From contig NC_065873.1 of assembly GCF_933775445.1 (NCBI RefSeq), positions 29,698,001-29,762,000 of the forward strand: a stretch of 64,000 bases of DNA, read 5' to 3'. Position 1 is the stretch's first letter, and every line of letters starts with the position of its first letter. Below, in pieces: positions 22,880 to 33,142 of the stretch. The notes below the pieces were generated by a model that saw only the letters and a program-made list of their open reading frames with translations, did not search any database and was not told the DNA's origin. The translations under genes were made by a program, and so were the position numbers. Source of the DNA: Argentina anserina. Lineage: Eukaryota; Streptophyta; Magnoliopsida; Rosales; Rosaceae.

Positions 22880-24368
22880 AGCTTGCAATCTGTATGTGTC
22901 ATTGGTATGTTGATTTTGGCTTACATGATATGATAATTGTATCTCCAGATACTCTGCTCCAATCATTCTTTGTCACACACACACACAGAGCTTGCTCTTT
23001 TGTGCAACATCACTCATGGGATCAGCTCTCTCCATACAATGCAGTAATGCTCCATGCCTCAGATGTTGCAGCAGGTAAGATTGTGCTTTATGGTCAATTC
23101 TTATTTCTCTTGTAGTCTTTGTGTTTTTTCCTAAATTTCTGTTCTGAATCTTGAGTGTGTGGTTGTTATGCCTATATAAGGGGAATAGAGTACCATGAAA
23201 CTATATTTGTTCTGTTATAGTATATTGTCAGTAGTGAACTAGAACATCTTGTATAATTGACAAGTGAATATGTATACAATTGAGTTTGTCTTCAATACAT
23301 AGACAATCTGTACGCAATTTCTTCATTTTTAATATGATCAGCATTTGTATGGATCCAGATGCATTATTAGGACTGTTGAAGTAATTAGGTGAATTTTTGT
23401 TAAGATTAAGTGATGTATTTTGTTTTTAAGTATGGCTTCGAGGGAGTATTTGATCAGATTGTCATGGAAATATCGAATGTCTACCGTGTGGGCGTATGAT
23501 ACTTGGCTAAACTTTGTCTGAAGATGCGTCGTTTATTTGCTACACAGTATATAGTAAAGTGTTGAAATTATTTTCCAGTCTTTCCTTAAGTTAAATCTTC
23601 GGACTGATCTCAGTCCAAGGGAAAAAACTGATATGCTCAACCCTTTTCAAGAGACACTTGTTGCTTGTGGCCCCTTGATTTGGTTCACTAATTATAGGGC
23701 TGGCGACATTAACCTTTATGTGAGCATGTGGATTGATCAGCATTTGGCCATCTACTCTTTTTCCATGTGCATTTCTTTTTCCATGGTCACCTTCACACTC
23801 CATTATGAAGGTATCATCAAACTTTATGCTTCTTGTTCTTTTTAGGGTGTCACCAAGTATAATTCGTTTCACAACTTACCTTTATAATACAGAGTCTTCA
23901 TTTGTTGAACTTTATTGTGATTAAGGCAGTGAGGTATATACATGTTTGGGGTGTCAGAATGGGATGAAAAACATTGGCCGGAAAAAGGCACTATACGGGG
24001 AGGTTTTGTGCAAGGTAAATGTAATTCTATGTGGGCAACAGCCTCATTCGTCAAGTTCCCCACGGCAAGGTTAGTTGTTTGTTAATAAGTTTTGCCTCAA
24101 GTAGTTGAGCATCTGTCGTCGAATCGAAGTGAAGCCACTAGTTAGTTAGTTAGTTGGTGTGACTCTAGAAGATTCTCATGGGAACTATGAGGGCCACAAA
24201 GACATGCTTCGTTTTCATGTTCGTATTCTTGTAGTTTTGCCTTTTGGATTCCCACGTTGCGTCATGTAACTTGGTGTGTTCAAGAGTAGATATTTTCACT
24301 ATCAGAAGCTCAGAACCAGAAAGAAATAAGTGGTGCATGTGCTATGGTGTTGCTTCAGCATCAAATGA
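22880..24368. other. Intergenic region after the RING gene
   Basis: Probable 3' UTR at first. A short (CA)n run lies at 22976-22987 and a donor-like CAGCAG/GTAAG near 23073, which could mark an alternative 3' end exon. Frames of 60-93 codons at 23590-24060 resemble no known family. No other feature recognised. Confidence 0.35.
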
Positions 24369-24979
24369 GACACAGACAATGTTCTAAAATTCGGTCAACT
24401 CGGCCGAGTACTCGACGAGTACTCGGTACTCGGCTGGTTACTGAGGCGATTTTGACTTATTCAGTGCCTCTACTCGACGAGAAGAAAATCGGCCGATTAC
24501 TCGGTCCAACTCGGCCAATTCGAATCTAAATCGGTCAACTCGGTCAGAAAAAAAAAGCAGGATTTTAGGGTTGTTTCGGATCTTTCTAGTGAAATGGTTG
24601 GAGAGGAATCGGGAGTGGATGGTGGTTTAGAGCCTAGGAGAGGTCCTAGAATCCAAGAAATTAGGGAACTTGATGAGGATGATTTGAGGCATAGTTACAT
24701 ATGCTTGGGATTGTTTGCAAGAATTGAATTTGGTTTGCTTTTATTACTTATGTTATTGTAATAGACTAATGATTGTTTTTATTTTTTAGACATTATTATC
24801 TCTTAAATATTGTAATATGTTATGGACTATTTTTATTATTTTAGACATTATATATTAGATTATATGTTTTAAAAATAATAAAAAAATCTAAAAATTAGAA
24901 TCCGAGTACTCCTCTACTCGCTACTCACCGGCCGGCCGACCGACTACCGAGTAGCGAGTTTTAGAACCTTGGACACAGA
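24369..24979. mobile_element. Non-autonomous hAT-type DNA transposon with 8-bp target duplication
   Basis: The element spans 24377-24971 (595 bp). It is flanked by perfect 8-bp direct repeats GACACAGA at 24369-24376 and 24972-24979. The ends form a 13-bp inverted repeat with one mismatch: CAATGTTCTAAAA at the left and CAAGGTTCTAAAA read inward from the right. Subterminal DNA is packed with ACTCGG/CCGAGT copies at both ends. The 8-bp duplication and CA-starting ends are diagnostic of the hAT superfamily. The interior is AT-rich with only a short open stretch (about 24594-24763) and no transposase domain, so it must depend on an enzyme supplied in trans. Orientation is undetermined. Confidence 0.88.
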
Positions 24980-26925
24980 TCGAGTGACCAAGACATGCCC
25001 AGAACCAGAAGTAACGGAGCAAAATTACAAAACGAATAATTTGGGCCACTGGAGCCTCCTCCTTATTCGGGCCTAACTTTATGAATTCGGAGCTCCATTT
25101 TTCTGACTTCTACCCCAAGGTTTTAACTTGGAAAGATTTTATGGCACTGAAGTCAAGTCACACCTCCGAATATTCAAAAGCTTTGAACTTTGAAGTCGTC
25201 TTTGAACGGTGCATTACTGCATTGCACACGATTATTGTATGTACCAAGCACCGACGTATTTCATCTTCTGTTTACAAAGCTGTGTGCATTGCTCTTATTT
25301 TCAAATTATGAGATATAACCTTGGGAAATCCAAATAAAATTGAGTTTCAAATCGATAGATTTTTGTCTATCAGATAAAGTGTGTTAATACTTAATGGAAG
25401 TTCGAAAACTCGCTAGGCGCTATTCTAGTGAGGCTTCAAGCACTTTAGAGATTATGCGAACTTGTTTTAAACCTCTGCATATATCTAAGGTTCAAAAACT
25501 CGTCAGATTTTGGGCGATGATCAGGCTTCTAACATCTAGACTTAAAGAACAGTGATTTATACATAGTTAAAATATCCCTTCATTCAAAAAATAAAGTGAA
25601 AATAAAATGTAAATTTTAACTGCAGTAGGGATATGCAATCAATGATGGAAATGTGGTGATGGCCATGCCGTGGCTATGTGCATGAATCAAGTAACATGTG
25701 CGAGGCGAGCTTCATTTAAGTTTTGGATCATGACCCACGCCACCTTATGGGGCTGTCGGTGATCAACCGTGGTGTCTGATGTACATTCTCGGATCCTCCC
25801 TTCAAAAACGCAATTAAATCTATACTAATGTGATCGTGTTTAAGATTCGAACCTGGTTTGTAATGTGATGGTGATTAAGATTTCTAAGTGAGTGCAAATT
25901 GCAGAACCATGACAAATGTTAATTATGTTATCAATTTTGATAATGACGCAGTGAACATGGTCATGGACTTTTGGGGTGACACTGATATGTGCTCAACACT
26001 TTGACTGGTACTAATGGAGCTAGCCCTATCCTAGCCCTAGTCGTATTTAGCTACTTGATAATGGAGCATTAAGCAAGAACTACTAGCTAGTTGAGTATAC
26101 TAACCACGCCAAAAGATCGAAAATTACTACCGTAAACCCAAAACTCTGAACTTTAAACATAAATCTGATTGGTTTAGAATGAGACATCAACCAAAACTCT
26201 ATGCATGTTGAATTCTGTCGAAACATGCGTTACCGATTTTTCGACCAGTACGAAATTAGTAATCTAGCTATTGTTTTTCAGGGAATTCCATCATGAAGCA
26301 CATGATAGTGATATATAATACACCTCTTTTTTGAAGTTCATGTAATAACTTGGTTTCAAAGCATCAACCTTCTTTTCTTTTCTTCATTTGGTTTCTTTAG
26401 GTTTTTAAATGCTTACAAAGTTGGTTGCTCCGAAATAGTTTTCCCGACTATGATGCCTCAACACTTGGGAGAGAGATCAATAAACAGAATTAAGTGAATG
26501 CAAAGGAAGCTGATGAACACGATCGCTACTTAATTATCTCCCTGGTGAATTTGAGCACGTTATAATTAGGGCCATAATAGTTCCAACATTGAGGTCCATT
26601 TTGTCCGTGCCTGCAAAACACTTGGAACCCGATCACTGTGAAAGAGGTGAGAGGCACATTCTACAAAACGAACCAATCTAGAAGACTAGTACTTACTACT
26701 TCATCACCAGTACTAATGTGAACCCACCAACTACAAATATTCTCGGCCAAGCTAGCTAAGCCATTCCCATTCCCATTGATCTCTATGATCAAGTTCCTCC
26801 ATGTCCTGAACCTGCACTTCCAGGCGGCCACCCCATATAACGTACCTCACCTATTCCCATTCCCATAATTCCCTCTTCCCTTTTCAAACGCGTCTTCTTA
26901 GTTTCTTACTTAAAAAGTTAAAAAC
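24980..26925. other. Intergenic region upstream of GATL1
   Basis: AT-rich, no recognised gene. Frames up to 76 codons have no family match. The last 300 bp are the promoter of the GATL1 gene. Confidence 0.4.
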
Positions 26926-26933
26926 CCTCCCAT

Positions 26934-26941
26934 ATATTTAA
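26934..26941 (+). promoter_or_regulatory. TATA-like element of GATL1
   Basis: TATATTTA within CCATATATTTAAAAAC, about 107 bp upstream of the start codon and about 45 bp before the (CT)n leader tract. Confidence 0.5.
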
Positions 26942-26986
26942 AAACCTAACCTACAGATAGATCATCATTTCTCTAGAGATCTCACC

Positions 26987-27012
26987 CTCTCTCTCTCTCT
27001 CTCTCTCTCTCC
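26987..27012. repeat. (CT)n microsatellite in GATL1 leader
   Basis: About 13 CT units immediately upstream of the start region, in the expected 5' UTR. Confidence 0.85.
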
Positions 27013-27047
27013 CTCCGATCCTCACTCCTCTTTTCACTTTCAAAACC

Positions 27048-28160
27048 ATGCCCGCCCCCAAGCTACCTCTCCTTCTCATTCTCTCTCTCATCCTCTTCCC
27101 CATTTCCTCTCTCTCTTCTCCGACCAATACAAGCACCAACACCACCGCCGGGACGCAGCATTTTAGAGAAGCTCCGCAGTTCTACAACTCCCCCGATTGC
27201 CCTTCCATAACCACCGTCCACGACGACGACTTCGATTCCGATGAAGACGACGACAACAACCACCACCACTTCATGATATGTTCCCGCCAAGCCGTCCACG
27301 TGGCAATGACCCTAGACACAGCCTACATCCGCGGCTCCATGGCAGCCATCCTCTCCGTCGTCCAACACTCCTCCTGCCCTCAAAACGTCGCCTTCCACTT
27401 TGTCACTTCGGCCGCAGCCAACGCGTCCCACCTACGCGCCACCATCGCTTCCTCTTTCCCTTACCTCACCTTCCAAATCTACCCCTTTGACGACTCCCAC
27501 GTCTCGGGGCTCATCTCCACCTCCATTCGCTCCGCCCTCGACTGCCCTCTCAACTACGCCCGTAGCTACCTCGCCAACCTCCTCCCCCTCTGCGTACGAC
27601 GCGTCGTTTACCTCGACTCCGATCTCATTCTAGTCGACGACATTGCCAAGCTTGCTGACACTCCCCTCGGCGACGAAACCACCGTCCTCGCCGCGCCGGA
27701 GTACTGCAAAGCAAACTTCACTTCATATTTCACTTCTACATTCTGGTCCAACCCTTCTCTCTCCTTGACATTCGCCGACCGGAAAGCGTGTTATTTCAAC
27801 ACCGGCGTGATGGTGATCGATCTCGACAGGTGGAGAGACGGCGACTACACGGCGAAGATAGAAGAGTGGATGCAATTGCAGAAGAGAATGAGAATCTACG
27901 AGCTCGGTTCTTTGCCGCCATTTCTTCTAGTTTTTGCCGGGAAGATAGCACCGGTGGAGCACAGATGGAATCAACATGGGCTCGGCGGTGATAACTTCCG
28001 GGGGCTTTGCCGAAATTTGCATCCCGGTTCAGTGAGTCTGTTGCATTGGAGTGGGAAAGGGAAGCCGTGGGCTAGACTTGAAGCTAACAGGCCATGCCCT
28101 TTGGACGCGCTCTGGGCTCCTTATGATCTTTTGGAAACACCATTTGTGTTGGACTCTTGA
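27048..28160 (+). CDS. GATL1: Galacturonosyltransferase-like protein 1 (PARVUS/GATL1-like), GT8 family
   Basis: Intronless ORF of 370 codons, as usual for GATL genes. After a signal peptide ([19 protein letters not shown]) come the GATL blocks [67 protein letters not shown] (DxD metal site, D190/D192), [52 protein letters not shown] and [11 protein letters not shown] (HxxGxxK, residues 333-339). The family acts in the ER/Golgi; PARVUS is needed for the reducing-end primer of glucuronoxylan in secondary walls. Residues about 58-74 form an Asp/His-rich insertion ([16 protein letters not shown]), longer than I recall in Arabidopsis. GATL1 identity is supported by both sequence and the adjacent RING and PPR genes. 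Start: first ATG after the CT-rich leader. Confidence 0.93.
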   Translation: MPAPKLPLLLILSLILFPISSLSSPTNTSTNTTAGTQHFREAPQFYNSPDCPSITTVHDDDFDSDEDDDNNHHHFMICSRQAVHVAMTLDTAYIRGSMAAILSVVQHSSCPQNVAFHFVTSAAANASHLRATIASSFPYLTFQIYPFDDSHVSGLISTSIRSALDCPLNYARSYLANLLPLCVRRVVYLDSDLILVDDIAKLADTPLGDETTVLAAPEYCKANFTSYFTSTFWSNPSLSLTFADRKACYFNTGVMVIDLDRWRDGDYTAKIEEWMQLQKRMRIYELGSLPPFLLVFAGKIAPVEHRWNQHGLGGDNFRGLCRNLHPGSVSLLHWSGKGKPWARLEANRPCPLDALWAPYDLLETPFVLDS

Positions 28161-28699
28161 TTTCGATCAGAGAATCGGAAATGGATCGAAGATGAAATGT
28201 TTGTGCAGATTGAAGCCGGAATAGTTCGTTTTGGGAGTGTGATCTGTCACATTATTACGTCGATCGGTCTCCGATATATTTGATTGAAGGTGGATCATGG
28301 AAGAAGAACTCAATCAACTCATCAAGGAAGAATGGAATATCATTATTCATTTTCAATGTTGTTTATAGATTATAGAGGTACAAACTCATATCAAACCATA
28401 TTATAACTTGTGTCAAACGAAACAAGAAAATTAGTCCACAAAAAAGAAGAAGCAATAAGTGGACTAACTAATTCACGATCTTCTGCTACCGTCGTGTTGG
28501 GTATTATACTTGTAATCAATTGTATCATATAGTCTGTAATCGATCGATCCCCTGTATAGAGATATGAGCTATTTTTGGCTGGCTTGACGTTTTCTTGGTA
28601 AATAATATCAACGAAGAAAACGAAGAATTCTTGAAGTAATTTCATTGGTAACTGAGTGAACATTAGTACATTACTCGATTATATCTGACTTTTCACGTA

Positions 28700-29860
28700 A
28701 TACAAAATCACAGTATCGTACCAAATGGTACAATATCAATAGATAGAGAACAATACTATTGTTGTACAATAGGCCGACTAATGATCATCCAGTCAAGGTT
28801 AGCTAGCTGCCTAGCTAAGAACATCAGAACTTTTTTTTTTTGGTCAATAACATCAGAACTTAAGGAGGCCTTGTGTCTTAACGCTTTCGTTAGATCTAAA
28901 AGATGTTGTAGTTTCAACTGAGCAATCAGTCGTTATCACTACTAGACTAATTGCGCTATTTAATTGTTTGGTCAATTTTTTCTTTTAAACAGTGCTTGAT
29001 TAGTCTTCTGGAATATATATATTTTTCTCCGCGGATAGTATATACTATGTAATTAAGCGATTTCGAATGATCTGCTTGCTTTCAAACTTAATTTGCAGTT
29101 TAAGCATTCAAATTAGTAATTACTCTGATTGCATTGTTTTGAGTGTGATACCATAAACCAGGGGTTTGATTACTCTGAAATTATAGTCGAATATTGTAAT
29201 CTCCATAGTTTGCTTAAAGTGCAAGTAGCAGCTGGAAAGATATTTGCCAGCTGATATGTTTACTTTCCAACTCTTTTAATTTTAGTGTAGAGGTGTTAGG
29301 TTTGCCATATAAAATTGTTATATGAGTTCTGAACTTCTGATCCAGCATATGAAATTAGTCAATTGGAACTTCTGCCCAGGTATAATGTTTAACAGGCACG
29401 AGTTAACTCTATAGAATGATATTACAACGTTGTATTACTTGTGTGGGTGGTATATATAATCACTCTATAGAATGATATTCATAAGTAATCAAGTAAAATT
29501 GTCAACTCGTGAGTTTTAATCACCAACATTCAAATGTCGGTAGCACACAGTTTAGCAAGGAAATGAAATAAATCCAGTGAGCACCTCACAGGAACTCAAT
29601 AGGAAATGATACCGTGTCAACTCTAATTAATTGCAGAGATTATTATAGCTATTATCGCCGTGATATTTATTATTTATTCCCTTTGCAGATTGACATTCTT
29701 ATTCTGAATTCTGAATCAATTATTTTGTTGGTGTTACCAAATTAGCAACAAAATTATTCAGACTTTGAAATGAAGATAGGTAGATAACTAAACAATGCTA
29801 TTGAGACGACACAACTACCTACCCTCATATCTTGAACCTGTAGAAATATTCGTTTTCTTA
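28700..29860. other. Intergenic region between GATL1 and first Mutator-type element
   Basis: AT-rich. Contains a tiny retroposed insertion (28820-28861) and a direct repeat of ACTCTATAGAATGATATT at about 29406 and 29461. No gene recognised. Confidence 0.4.
28820..28861 (-). mobile_element. Severely truncated retroposed insertion with 12-13 bp target duplication
   Basis: Two copies of AACATCAGAACTT (28820-28832 and 28849-28861) flank T(n)GGTCAAT. Read on the minus strand this is target copy, ATTGACC, poly-A, target copy. That is the signature of target-primed reverse transcription that ended almost at once. Too little is left to name the parent element. Confidence 0.5.
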
Positions 29861-29861
29861 C

Positions 29862-30513
29862 TATATCTGAGGCAAAAATGTCAATTTGCACCATAAATAT
29901 GGTTATAATTGTTAGTCTGCACCCCGAATTTGTATTAGAGTCAATTTGCCTCCTAAATTTGGTAAAAATTACCGATTTACACCATATCCGTTAAATTTAA
30001 TGTTTTCCATCCAATTTTAAGTCACATATCATATATTTGAGGGGCAGTATTGTTAATATATATTTATTCATCTTTAATAATGAAATAAATTAATAAAATT
30101 ATTTAAGAGGAACACTTGTTATATGTTTTTATATATATATATATATATAATTATATACACACAACACACTATATTTGAATGAGTGGATATGTTGAATATA
30201 TAATTCAAAGTAGGGTTAAGTATGTAGAAAAAATATTTAAATATATAATTTGATTAAAAATAATAATCCTCATTTAAAAAGATATTTTTATTTGTTTTTA
30301 AAATAAAAATAAAAATATAAATGTCAATGTTACCCCTCATGTGCATGATATGTAACATAAAATTGGATAAAAACAGTTAAATTTAACGGATGAGGTGCAA
30401 ATTGGTAATTTTACCAAATTTAGAAGGTAAATTAACTCAAATACAAGTTCGGGTGTAAATTGACAATTTCAACCAAGTTTGAGGTGTATTTTAGCAATTT
30501 TGCCTATAACTAA
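29862..30513. mobile_element. Mutator-type non-autonomous element with ~180-bp terminal inverted repeats
   Basis: The element spans 29871-30504 (634 bp), begins GGCAAAAATG and ends TTTTGCC. The first ~185 bp and last ~185 bp are inverted copies; shared blocks include CTAAATTTGGTAAAA, CCGTTAAATTTAA and ACATATCAT. The flanking 9-mers TATATCTGA (29862-29870) and TATAACTAA (30505-30513) match at seven of nine positions, as expected for an aged Mutator 9-bp duplication. The interior is AT-rich with a (TA)n run near 30129-30150 and no coding capacity. Long inverted repeats with a 9-bp duplication point to the MULE superfamily. Confidence 0.8.
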
Positions 30514-33142
30514 TAATGAAAATAATTGTATAGGACTCTGATGGTGATATTATATTATTATATACATGAATTCTAGAGCAATCGAGCGTGATTGACGATA
30601 AACTTTCACTGATACTATACGAGTTGTATTGTAAAGAAGATAATAGAAATCTCATTCCAATTAATTTGACTAACGACTTAAATGTAACATCATACGAATT
30701 TGATTACTGAGTCGTATGAGGTTTGGGACATCTCGAGCAGAAGTAACAATGTTTGATTCAACATGTCCGGACCACGTTACAAGGACCACTCGGAGTACTT
30801 GAAATGATGCTTGAATTGAAGTTTGCGGTGGATGCATAGGTTTACGTTTATAAAGACGATTCAGAAATATAGAGATAAGGACAATTCATACAACTTTCCC
30901 TTCTATTCTACCATGACCCATATATGAACAACGATAAAGTGGGATGCCATTATTCCAAGAATCCAGGCAACAGCTAATAAAAGTGCATTCAAGACTATCA
31001 TCATACCGAAGTAAATTATCATTCCAAAGTACCCAAAATATCCAAAAGAGGTTCTCATATGATATTACACCTCAATTTTCTGCTTCACCAAAACGAAGCT
31101 GAAAGATATATAAGACTATCTATCTAACAACCTCACTCAAAATGCTGTACAGCAGGACTCGAGTGGCAGACCTGAAAGACTGAAACTATAGAGCTCCTTC
31201 CTTAACATGATCTTACTTGTATCTTCACATGCGGGTGTCCCCATATCAATACGCAGAGCTGAATGCTAATGTGGGATGTGACATAAATTTCCTTTTGATC
31301 CCTGCCTGTCAATTTCAAGAGGTACCTGTAAGTCTACGCCTTTAATTGAGGCATACCTCACACCAATAATTAAATAACTAAAGACGCCACACAGCCATCT
31401 TCCATTTTATTTTACTTTTTGGAGAGGGAAAGCTTATAGCCTTATATAATTAGCCGTCTCCATTTGGTGTCATTATACACATATCTTAGTCAAGAAAACA
31501 ATGGCTTCTGATGTCATCATAAATCATGGAAGCACATCCTAAAATTAAAGTCTGCATACCAAAACAAAAAGAATGACCAATGACCAAGTACTTTCGATAG
31601 GAATACTTCCAGGGATAATAGAACTCAAACATGTACCCAATCAATTTTTACAATCAACTGTAATCCTATTATACAGTACTTATGAAAGTTGCAACCCACT
31701 TGACCATATGGCAAAGGACATTCATATCAGAACTCAGAAGTTACAGTTGGAGCTCCAACGTAATGAAATTACAGGAACATACCTTCACGCTACAGGGTTA
31801 GGCATTGCATTTACTGCTTCGCATGAGTCATGATTGCAGAGTCCACATACTCTTCCCACTTGACATAAGGCCAAGATGGAGGGTGTCCTACATTCAGGAA
31901 GAATATTCGGATTAGGAAGAATATTGAGATTTATTGAAATCTATCAAAGATAAACTACACAAAAAAAGACCAACCAACAATGGAGTTGAAGGAAGAACAT
32001 TAACTGGCATCTCCATATTTTAAGCTTGAAACATTAGCATCTGTACACACGGCTGTAGTTATTTAGTGAAAGAGATACGAAAGAGATGCCGATAGTTGTT
32101 AAAAAGGCATTAATTCATAAATACAAGCACAATCTGTTTATGATTGACATGTAACTTGTATAAACCAAGGAGTAACCTTTTTACCTTGTAATCAAATTAG
32201 TGTGTTGCATCACATCGGGAGACATTCTGGATTTCAAACTTCAGTCTAGCAGCTCAACTAGTGGTCATGACCTCAGTATTGCACTTGAATGATATAGACA
32301 ATCTTTGTTCATCTTCCCTGCATAATACATCAGTATAAGGGATATTTACAATTGAGAAACACATATGAACTTCTACAATGGATGATACAATGCAATACCA
32401 GGCAACTTCACCTCCAGAGTGACCACATGTATTCGGTCCGGTAAAATGAATTCAAAATATATTAGTATATACATAACACTGGATTTAACATAATTGAGAG
32501 AAATGTTGCAACATGTTTACAATTCACAGTTGTGAAAGACTATATGTTCATGATTACCATCAAAGCATTACCAAAGAAGTCGACTGGATAATCACATACC
32601 CTATCGAAATGCAGTTCCATACTGAGCAGGAGACTCCACATTCAGACCTTGCAGTATACTTCTGCCAAGTAGTTTACCTACAGCCCATCGGGGGTTCTCT
32701 TTCTCTTCTTGACAAAGTTCAAACGATATCATCTCTAGGTCACAAATGTGGAGTCAACCTATATCTCACATGCCAATGCTCTTGCACTGTCAAAAACTCT
32801 TGCAGAGGTAACCCTTATCATTGTCTGTTAAATTCTGCCAACAGTTATTCAGTTAATTTCTCGGAAAAAAAATTCAATAAAAATAATGAATCTGCTCAAG
32901 TCAACAAGTTTCTAAAAATTGAATTAATCATCCAAGTGAATGCATTGTTGGAAAATGGAAACTAAAATTATAGATAAGTAAACTTATCATGCAATTACCT
33001 GGACAGTGGCCAGAAATTATATTGAAAAAAGCAAACAGGCTTCCAAATTGCAGTGGTCAGAACTCCAAAATGGAAAGCATTAAGATGCATATTCAATACA
33101 AGCTTCTGAAGTTGGAACATCTATACCCCACATGTCATGTCA
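30514..33142. other. Intergenic region or spliced 3' UTR of the PPR gene
   Basis: No protein family recognised; frames at 31573-31833 and 32513-32965 look random. On the minus strand there are plausible splice signals: donor TGTCCAG/GTAATTGC at 32999/32998, donor GCTGTAG/GTAAAC near 32680, acceptor TTGACAG near 32788, and acceptor ATTATGCAG near 32320. These suggest that the PPR transcript may continue here through non-coding exons. Unproven. Confidence 0.3.

Noticed and set aside
25380..25560. Second hAT-like fragment (AAAACTCG motifs)
   Set aside because: Only isolated AAAACTCGC and AAAACTCGT motifs are present, without inverted ends or target duplications.
31573..32965. Protein-coding gene(s) in the 31.5-33 kb region
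   Set aside because: Two frames of 86 and 150 codons lack any recognisable domain and show random composition; splice signals on the opposite strand fit a PPR 3' tail better.
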